Below, one piece after another: positions 55,773 to 64,000 of a stretch of DNA of 64,000 nt. Location: NCBI GenBank assembly GCA_015832175.1, contig WJXW01000007.1, forward strand, positions 2,232,001 through 2,296,000, in the 5' to 3' direction. Position 1 is the stretch's first letter. The number at the start of each line of letters is the position of its first letter. The translations under genes and the position numbers were made by a program. The DNA is from Paraphaeosphaeria minitans. Taxonomy: Eukaryota; Ascomycota; Dothideomycetes; Pleosporales; Didymosphaeriaceae. The notes beneath the pieces were generated by a model, which ran no database searches, was not told the origin of the DNA, and saw only the letters and a list, made by a program, of their open reading frames with translations.

Positions 55773-57298
55773 ATGGCGCCCGTGCCCATGCCCATGCCCT
55801 CGGCGCTCAGCTTCGAGTTGCTGGGCAAGTGCTCCGTAGGCATCTCTCCCCCATCGCAAACTCGATTTCTAACAGTAAACCCCAGGTCACCAAAGCACGC
55901 GCCGCAACCCTCCACTTGCCCCACGGCCCCGTCCCGCTGCCCATCTTCATGCCGGTAGCCACGCAGGCGTCCCTTAAAGGCCTGACTCCCGAGCAGCTCG
56001 AAAAGCAAGGATGCAGGCTGTGTCTCAACAACACGTACCATCTGTAACTCCCACCCGCCGCACTCTTTTCGAATGGCCCCTTCTGACACGAGAGAGAGGT
56101 CTTAAGCCGGGCCAGGCCACGCTCGACGCGATCGGCGGCGCGCACAGATTCCAGTCGTGGCCACACAATCTCCTCACAGGTGCTTGAATTGCTATCCGCA
56201 GGACAGATGGCGGGGTTGCTGACGGGTGCAGATAGCGGCGGGTCGGTGACCCCCAGGTCGACGCTGCTGTGAACGACGGGCTGACGGCGACAGCTTCCAG
56301 ATGGTCTCGCTGCTCAAGCTGGCGCAAGTCACCGAGGAGGGCGTGCGGTTTCTCAGCCCGCACGACGGATCGCCCATGCTGCTCACCCCCGAGCACTCGA
56401 TATCTCTGCAGAACTCCATCGGCTCGGACATCATGATGCAGCTCGACGATGTGATCGTGACGACCTCGCCTGATCTGGCGCGCATGAAGGAGGCCATGGA
56501 GCGCTCGGTGCGCTGGCTGGATCGGTGCATCCAGGCGCACAAGTACCCGGAACGACAGAACCTGTTCTGCATCATACAAGGCGGATTAGACCTGGATCTA
56601 CGGCGAGAATGCACGGCCGAGATGGTAGCGAGAGACACGCCTGGTATCGCCATAGGAGGGCTGTCCGGGGGCGAGGCAAAAGACGAGTACTGCAAGGTGG
56701 TAGACACATGTACGGGCTTGTTACCAGAGAAGAAACCGCGTTATGTCATGGGTGTGGTGAGTGCGTTCTCTCATTCTCCAGACTTGGCTAACTGGAGCAG
56801 GGCTACCCTGAAGACTTGGTGGTTTCGGTCGCTCTGGGCGCCGACATGTTCGACTGCGTATGGCCTACCCGAACGGCGGTATGTAGCTCTACCGGAACCT
56901 AAAAACCACTTCTAACTTTGCAGCGTTTCGGCAATGCCATCACTTCCCGCGGGGTGCTCAACCTCCGCAACGCAGTCTACTCAACCGATTTTGGCCCCAT
57001 TGAAGAAGGCTGCCAATGTACGTGCTGCCGGCCTCCAGAAGACGGCGGCCTGGGCATTACGCGTGCCTATGTCTACCACACCACTGCAAAGGAGACTGCA
57101 GGTGCTCACTTGCTCACTATGCACAACGTCCACTACCAGCTCAATCTCATGCGACTGGTCCGCGAAGCTATTCTCGAGGATCGGTATCCGGCTTTCCTGC
57201 GGAGCTTCTTTGCCAAGCTGTACGATGACAAGAGCAAGTACCCAGAGTGGGCGGTCGGCGCTCTGAAGGGTGTCGGGGTAGACTTGCTGAGTGACTAG
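55773..57298 (+). CDS. QTRT1: Queuine tRNA-ribosyltransferase catalytic subunit
   Basis: Predicted enzyme that exchanges guanine 34 for queuine in GUN-anticodon tRNAs. Exons 55773-55835, 55886-56043, 56097-56179, 56232-56241 (10 nt), 56294-56756, 56801-56878 and 56924-57298; 409 aa. The ten-base exon is needed: it supplies most of DSGG in LLTDSGGFQMVS, with Asp102 as the expected catalytic base. Both flanking introns are 52 bp with CTGAC branch points. The second has an unusual gtcggt donor. Further seen: [50 protein letters not shown] and [15 protein letters not shown] with nucleophile Asp277. Zinc ligands CQCTCC and a downstream His ([18 protein letters not shown]) are intact. Fungi must salvage queuine from bacteria or diet. 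Confidence 0.92.
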
Positions 57299-60200
57299 AT
57301 GCGGTATGCGGTGGTAGTCGAAGAAGGGCGTCTGTGAAAGTAAACAAGACAAAGTTCGGGCCTGTCATCGCTTCAACCTAGCGAACTATGAAGCGATAAA
57401 TATAGAGGGCCCATGTATGCTGTCAATACCCAACATGGACCCTTCAGTTCTGACATTGTGATGGTCTGCAGACGAATGGTGTCCTTCGTGTAGGCCTACC
57501 CCGTATTGCGTCCACCTATCGGCTGGTGGACATCGAACACTAAGCTCGTTGCTCCTATCCTGCTGTCAATAATACCGCTGGCTCGACCCATTATATCCGG
57601 CATCAGCTCTGCCATTTCCAATAGAACCAATTTGACGCTGTATCAGTCTCAACCCGAAGAAGGGGCTGACAAGCAAACGGCATCCCGTTTCACTACTGAC
57701 GGCTGGGATTGTGGAAACGAAGAAGAAGCCCTGGGAAACTCTGTGGCCACGGAGGGTTTGAGTTTCGGCGATCCCTAAGGTGGCTGCCTGAGGTGGCTGA
57801 AGATCATCCCGAACTCCAAGCCAACGGAGCCTCACAATACAGTAAGGGGCTTGTCGAAGCACTGTGCACGCCGGGATAACTCAATTGTCGATGCTCGGAT
57901 CCCGCTTCAGTGTCGTAGCTCGCAGCGTTGGTCCTACGTGCAAGTTGGAAACTCGGTTACTTGCGGAGGCTGCATCGCTGCGAGCGACTTTCAACATGTT
58001 GCCATCGTGTTATCACATCCCACTCGTATAGAGTACCATGTGGAGCACGTATCTTACTCGTACTGCCTCGCTGACCGTTGCCAGAGGATCCGCATATCTT
58101 CTCCGCAACCTGGGTTAGAGCAACGGATGTCGAATGAAAAAACCTCGGAGCGAAGATGACGTGCCGTTGGTACCGCTTTCGGTCCTGCTATCCATCCGGC
58201 GGTGTTCATGGACTTGCATGCTGTGATTGCTGCTGTAAAGCTGAGGTGCCCTGCCTTCCTAATCAGATTGACCGGATAGCAGTCGACTCGTGTCCTGGCG
58301 TAGACTTTGGAATACGAGCCATGTCTTGGGCAGCATGCGCGTAGATGCAGGCTACGCGGGCGAGGACAGGTGTCGAATCACTTGCCGGGGTAGAGAACAC
58401 ACGGGTTACATGCGCAAGGTGATCGTTGGCCATTCAGTAAGCGACGATGATTGCAATCGTTTGCATCAAACTGCGATTCGCGTACGCTTTTGCTTGCTGA
58501 AGTGCTCTGCTGGCTTAGGATTGACAGCTCGGCCCCACTCAGCTTAACTCGTGCTGTGGATGGTAAAGGGTGGTCCTGATTGTAGACGTCGATCCTGCTT
58601 TAGTGGTGACTCACTTGCATCCTTGTCTGTTACGTACAGGGCGAAGCCGTATCCAGTGGTTGCAGCGATGTTAAAATAGACATGGCCATGGAAACACGAC
58701 AGCGATGTAGACCGACGGACCCAGTCTCAAACTCAAGAGCAGGTCATTCTTCCCAATTGGCCGGCGCTGGTTAGTAATCCTGCAGCATCTGATATCGAAA
58801 CGGCAGCCGGCGGGAATGCAGGGCTTCTGTTGTTGACCGGGGAGTTCCCCCAATGAGTGCGCAACTACGGACTGTCGGCATTAGTGGACGAGCTGGTCTC
58901 ATTTCCTGCGGACTCGGGCAGAGTGTCGTCCAGTCCGGGAAAGGTTCGAGTAAGCGAGCTTGCTGTGTAAATCTGACGTTCTGCTTTTATGGTCCCAACT
59001 GGAGAAGGCAATGTCTTCAACTCATGCATACGAGTTATTGAACGCATCTGCACAACAACTACAAGATTGCGGGCTCACGTGGTTCGTCGCAATAGTTTCC
59101 GGCCAAGCTTAATTTGAGCGGCGCAGACAATTGCAGATCGACCTGAAATGGCTAGTAGGTGAATGAATGGCGGACCCAGCCATCTTCTATTGGACCCGAT
59201 GCGTATTTAGTCCATTAATTTTCCCAATAGAGGTGCCAAGAGCTGGCGCCTCCACCTGTAGTCGCCGTTCAAGCAAACTCTGAGGTGTTGACTAGTACGC
59301 CTCCTGCTCGTGGGCGCCACCTTGCGCTGTAATCGGGCCTTTGCTTTATTCCTTGGAAGCCAACATATCAAGCTCTGACGCAATTTCTTGCGCGGAAGTC
59401 ACCTCGGATTTGCTTTTGCGGATCACACTGTCAATGGTGGGCGAGTGCGAGACGTCTACAGTGCAGTAAGTGAAGACGTACAAGATGGATCGGCAACGGC
59501 TAATGGCAGACGAGGGTCGTGTTCTGCTCGAATGAACCGAGGTGCGAAATGACGGCAGGGCCCAATGTCGAAAGAGTCGCAGCGCCGCCCGAGATTCGGC
59601 GTGGTAAAGGCGTCTTCGATGGCTCAGTCACTACAATGTACTCGACGTCGGACAAATCCCTGAAAACACCCAGAACCGTTATTATGCAAACCTTGCGCCT
59701 CAGCTGCCATGGACACGAGCGATGGCGTGGGCGTGGGGTAGGCTGCCGTCATGTGTCCACACGCTGCGGGGCGTCTACTCCGTCGGTCGCCAGATTCAGC
59801 GGCATGTAATTAAGTTGGCAGCGGGCGACTAGCAATTGCGGACTGGGGCACAGCTGGCGAGGACGGATAGGGAAAACCCAGCCCAGAAGGAGTTGGTGTG
59901 CATGGCACCTCGTGGCCAGGCGATGGATCGTGGGTGAGGCTGCGGGTGGTTTGGTGGCGCCCGTAAAAAGCTAGAGCACGGAGCACTTTGGGGTCCAAAA
60001 CCAGGGGTCGGGGTGGCGGAATCGTGGTGGATGGTGAAAGGGCCCATGATTTCCGGGCGATCTACGTCGCTTCCAGGACAATGCATGTTGGCAGTCGCCC
60101 TGGCTGCAGCTGGTTGCGAAAATAGAGCTGGAGCTCGTAATTGCGGCACTTGGGACAAGGCCGTACATGGTGGGCTGCAGGTCCGCCCAAGATATGCAGC

Positions 60201-60436
60201 GGGCAGAGGCCGTCGGCGCTCGGGTTATGGTTTTCAGACTGTCATAGGTGGTTATCGGGGAGGAGGCTGAGGGCTCCGAGGACCCGGTCGCACGCGGGCC
60301 AGGGCGCAAATCATAGCGCGGCGTGTTAAGACGTCGCGCAGTGAGTTAGGATGGCGTGTCGTGCTGTGTGTTGGCATGTCGCGCTGTGTGGGCGGCTTGC
60401 AGCTCTCGCGTGCGCGCGTCCAGCTTGCTCGGGGAT

Positions 60437-60479
60437 GGCGACGGCCACGGCTACGGCGACGGCGACGGCGACGGCGGCA
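60437..60479. repeat. ACGGCG hexamer tract
   Basis: About seven acggcg/acggcc/acggct units in 43 bp. Confidence 0.85.
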
Positions 60480-60931
60480 GGCTGGGCCTCGATGCACAGC
60501 AGAGCAGCGTTGATGTTGATTGAGCGCTCGCGGTGCGCCGATTCGCGTGTGCTGTGGCGAGCAGTACCGGGGCGGTGGAAAGGCATGGGGGTCGACGGGA
60601 GGGTTTGAGCTTGTTAGCCAGAGAGCATCAGCCGCCCGCTCAGCCGATCCGACCCATGCTCGTTGCGTGCATGTCTTGTTGGAACGCGCGAGCCACTGGG
60701 ATGGGTGCATCTCCTGAGAGGATGCGCGAGCCAGCGGGATGGTGCATGAGGACGACTCTCCTGAGAGAAATGCGCGAGCCAGCTGGATGGGTGGGCTGCT
60801 GGAGGGCGCTGGACCAGTTCCTTTCTCAGCTGCAAAGGGAACACGCTTCGCAAGCGACCCTCGCTGGGCGTGCACGTGCGGGCGGCGGCGACGCGTTGAG
60901 CTGGAGTCTGAGTCGGGAGTCTGAGTCTGGA

Positions 60932-61150
60932 GTCTGGACGAGAGAAGCTAGGAAGCAGTAGGTAGTAGATGACTAGGTAGTAGATGAGCTGCGACCTGGT
61001 CTGGACGAGAGGAGCTAGAAAGCAGTACCTAGGTATGAGATGAGCTGCGACCAGGTCTGGACGAGACGAGCTAGAAAGCAGTGGGTAGTAGATGACTAGG
61101 TAGTAGATGACTAGGTAGTAGATGAGCTGTGACCTGGTCTGGACGAGACG
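60932..61150. repeat. Interspersed tandem repeat (TGGACGAGAxGAGCTAG / TAGTAGATGACTAGG)
   Basis: Four copies of ctggacgaga followed by gagctagaaagcagt-like sequence alternate with one to three copies of the 15-bp unit ggtagtagatgacta. Spacing varies from about 57 to 80 bp because the 15-bp unit number differs. Confidence 0.85.
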
Positions 61151-61513
61151 AGAGCGTCGTGGGCGCCGAAGGAAGCAGACGGCCATGAGGAAAAGTGAGG
61201 AAATGGGACGTGTGCAGGGTTCGCTGCCGGCGCAAACCTCAGCGTCGGCGCGGCTACCTACTGCTCATGCCCCTACGAGCCGCGTCGACACGGCAACCGG
61301 AGAGGCGGAACCTCTCATTCAACTGACAATAACGACAGCGTAGATACCGCAGGTACCTGGTCTCGGTAGGTAGTCTATCTAGAAGAGGGCCGGCTGTCAC
61401 TGAATCAAGCTGTGGACGTGTGCACTGCGATGCGCCAGTGGTGACCTCACCTCCCCTCCTCGGCGTCGGGTAGCGCCGGTAGGTAGGTAGACTGCCTAGG
61501 TGGTCGGTTGGTA

Positions 61514-61547
61514 GGTACGGCAGGTACGGCAGGTACGGCAGGTACAG
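61514..61547. repeat. 9-bp repeat GGTACGGCA
   Basis: Three exact tandem copies and a partial fourth, next to a ggtaggtaggtag run at about 61,479. Confidence 0.9.
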
Positions 61548-62629
61548 TAGACTACCGGTCGCTCCTGCCCTCGCTGGACATCACAATATCTGCTCTCGCT
61601 GCCTCCCACGTCCGCATCCCAGCTCCACAACACCATCCTCGCAGTCGTGATGCTATTCTGGGCAGATTGCCACATCCTGGTCTCCTTACCTACCGAAATC
61701 CAGCACGTCCCCCGCCCATCACCGTAGCCCGCTCGCGCGTCGCCCAGCCATCACCCAGGGGTCTATTCACTGACCCCACCTCACCTCCCGTCGTGCGTCT
61801 GGTGCTCAGTCCTCCACCCAGCCCAAGCGTTGCACGCCTCCCTCCCTAACCCAATAGTGGCATGCAGCCTGCCCGCACTCCGCATCATGTCTGCCCTATA
61901 GCAACATGACTTCCGCATGGTCTGTAGCTCACTTCCCTCCCCCGTCCGTCTGCCTGCCATTCTTGCTGCTTATCGTGATTCACATAGCTCGACAGGGCCC
62001 CTTCACGCCGTGGTCGTCCCAATCTGTCCAGACCGCCTCTTCATCCTCAGCCGCCTGCTTGCCGCTTCGGGCTTCCAGTCACTGCGTGCAGTCATTCCAC
62101 GGCGTCCGTCCGCCTGGTAGTGAGTTGGCGTCTGTTGTGGCCACCTTCACACGTGGTGTGTGCTCCCCGTTCCCTATATCTGACATCCTCCTCCGGCTCC
62201 ACTTAGTACCTGAGCCAGACGACACCTGAGCATACTCGCCTCGCTGCCTCGCCTGCCGCTGTACCCAAAGCCTCGCTGGATCCACTCACACGTAGCGCTG
62301 CACTTCGACAGCTTCTCTTCGGGTCCGCCGCAAAATCTGACAGCTGGGCCGTTGACGCCCCACCAAACCACAGCCAGCCGATCGACACTTGCTGGCGGGC
62401 GCTTCCCCCTCCTGGCAACGTAGCGCCCCCGCTGCTTGCGGACCAGTAACCTGTCCGCCGATCTAGTGCCCTCTCCTTAAACACGGCCTTGCCCAGGTAC
62501 GCCTCTTTCGCTATCGTCCGGAGCGGCCTAGGGACCTGGGCGACCTTCAAACCACACGGGAATACCTCTTTACTGACCATCGGCCAGTCTCGACAAAGAC
62601 ACGGGCAACACCCAAGTCCTTCCTTCACC

Positions 62630-64000
62630 ATGGATGTAGCAGATCCCAACCCGGGTGCGGGGAGTGGCGCTGGCGATGTGTCACCAACCGCCTCGGGCAA
62701 CGCAAAGGCGCGGAAAAGGACGAAGACCGGATGCCTTACCTGCCGCAAGAGGAGGATCAAGTGCGGCGAAGAGAGACCTACCTGTGCCAACTGCATCAAG
62801 TCAAAACGCCAGTGCGAAGGCTACAACCAGCGCGTCGTCTTCAAGCCTCCCATCGGGGACTGGCCAAACCATCCAGGAGTGGTGACCAACCTGCAGTATC
62901 ACAACTCGATGCTTCCCGGCAGCCGTACACAAACCTACCGTCCCAGCGCCTCATCGGCGCAGGCCTCGGAAAGCACTGTCTCATCAATCCAACCCCGACC
63001 GCTCAACCACTTCGACTACCGATCGGAAACCCCACCTGCTCTTGACCACCTCAATACCCAACATGCCTACACAGGAACTGCGCCATCCTTTGGACAGGAC
63101 AGCAGCTACAGTCAGCCATTCGGCTCCCCTCAACACCAATCACTACATTCTCCTCACCATCAACTGTCAACGCCCACTAGCGCAACGTCTTACTTTCCCC
63201 AAGCGTCACCGGTGCAGGCAAGCTTCCAAGCACAGTATGCCCAGAATGCTGCACGATATTCGCCGACGCAATACCAAACTCAACCTTCCCACGACCAGAA
63301 TTATACGTACAGGAGCCACTCGCAGGCTCCCCCTCCACCGTCACAAGTTAGTTCCGCGAGCTACAACCGGTCCTACTCACTGGCAGCCTCACACGGAGAT
63401 GATTCGCATTCTATTTACCAACCTGTTCAGATACCCCAGTATGACGTGTCTTCATCTGTAGCGTATATGTCCCAGCATGCTGTTTACGGTATGTCTCGTG
63501 TTTAGTTCCGGCTTCCGTCCCTTAGCGGCCACCATCGTCATCTCTTTCTCTGTCCATCTGTATAAGCACACTCTGGCCTGTCAAGACGGCCATCAAATAT
63601 TACTACATTCGTTTCTTGCTGGCACTCTCCATATGCTATACTCTTCCCCCATGCCTCGTCTGTGAGCTTCAAGACCTAGTCTGCTCTCTTGCATATGGAA
63701 AAAGAGGCGGCTAACGATGGCTTACGATAGAATTCACTGCCGCACCTACGGCGAAGGGCCTGTTCGTGAAAGGTCTCAGCGACAGCGACCACGTCAGCCT
63801 CACACAAGCTCTTGACGAGGCTGCTGTTGAAGAAGTCGACGACGACTACTGGGACGTTGACTCGGATGCGGAGATGACGGATATGCCTGGAGCGCCTGAC
63901 GAAGAAGCGATGATTTTGAGTCGAGACTTCAGTCTCATGCGGAAGATACAGTATCAGCATACGAACGAATTGTCTGTGCGACGATATGATGCCTTCATCT
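62630..64000 (+). CDS. Zn2Cys6 transcription factor (3' partial)
   Basis: Predicted nuclear regulator. Exon 1 62630-63488, intron 63489-63730 (242 bp, long for this window), exon 2 from 63731 to the window edge and beyond. The zinc cluster is complete: C35-x2-C38-x6-C45-x6-C52-x2-C55-x6-C62 (GCLTCRKRRIKCGEERPTC...) and is followed by EGYNQRVVFKPP, the usual linker in many of these proteins. Residues about 90-285 are Ser/Gln/Pro/Tyr-rich, probably an activation region. Exon 2 gives LTQALDEAAVEEVDDDYWDV and SDAEMTDMPGAPDEE, then MRKIQYQHTNELSVRRYDAF, the start of a fungal_trans_2-like domain. Target genes are unknown. The unspliced frame stops at 63505, so the intron is needed to reach this domain. 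Confidence 0.9.

Larger units (their letters stand above)
57299..62629. other. 5.3-kb gene-poor region
   Basis: No gene supported. 57,300-60,300 has only short, motif-free frames. 60,300-61,550 carries a hexamer tract, a tandem repeat and a 9-bp repeat, listed separately. 61,550-62,629 is pyrimidine-rich leader-like DNA upstream of the Zn2Cys6 gene and contains several short upstream ATGs (for example 61,906). Confidence 0.45.

Overview
The window is nuclear DNA of a filamentous ascomycete (Pezizomycotina; the CFEM protein, cutinase and general style suggest a plant-associated Dothideomycete, but the class is an inference). Support: most genes are split by short GT-AG introns (about 42-110 bp) with CTAAC/CTGAC branch points. 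There are two intact Zn2Cys6 regulators plus one broken one, a DUF3425-type bZIP, a CFEM protein and a cutinase, and there are no operons. All gene models were built by hand by joining reading frames at splice sites that keep both the phase and the family motif.

Layout. 1-13.5 kb: a MOSC protein (5' end outside the window), a bZIP regulator, a small secreted CFEM protein, an RpiB-type isomerase with a small unknown neighbour, a FarA/CTF1-like fatty-acid/cutinase regulator in five exons, and a Nudix hydrolase. 13.5-30 kb: housekeeping genes, namely Rad4/XPC (nucleotide excision repair), an F-box-like protein, the Rag GTPase Gtr2 (TORC1 signalling), a cytochrome b5-like MAPR protein, ribosomal protein S25 and a Bni4-like bud-neck/septum scaffold. 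30-35 kb: no gene recognised, but several minisatellites. 35-41.7 kb: an unknown fungal protein with internal repeats, a Dal5-type MFS permease and a Gln/Pro/His-rich F-box-like protein.

42.0-48.1 kb is a graveyard of four broken genes in a row: an MFS transporter, a Zn2Cys6 regulator, a CocE/NonD (S15-type) hydrolase and the last exon of a phytanoyl-CoA-dioxygenase-like gene. Each carries in-frame stops and/or frameshifts. Transporter, regulator and two enzymes side by side looks like a decayed metabolic gene cluster. 48.5-52.5 kb holds an intact secreted cutinase and a secreted GH37 trehalase. 55.8-57.3 kb encodes the queuine tRNA-ribosyltransferase catalytic subunit, whose DSGG motif depends on a 10-nt micro-exon. 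57.3-62.6 kb is gene-poor and repeat-bearing. A second Zn2Cys6 regulator runs off the right edge.

Functional links: the FarA-like factor belongs to the family that controls cutinases and fatty-acid catabolism, and a cutinase lies about 37 kb away. The CFEM protein, cutinase and trehalase are the secreted products. Gtr2 and S25 are growth-control and translation genes. No tRNA, rRNA, CRISPR array or intact transposon was recognised.
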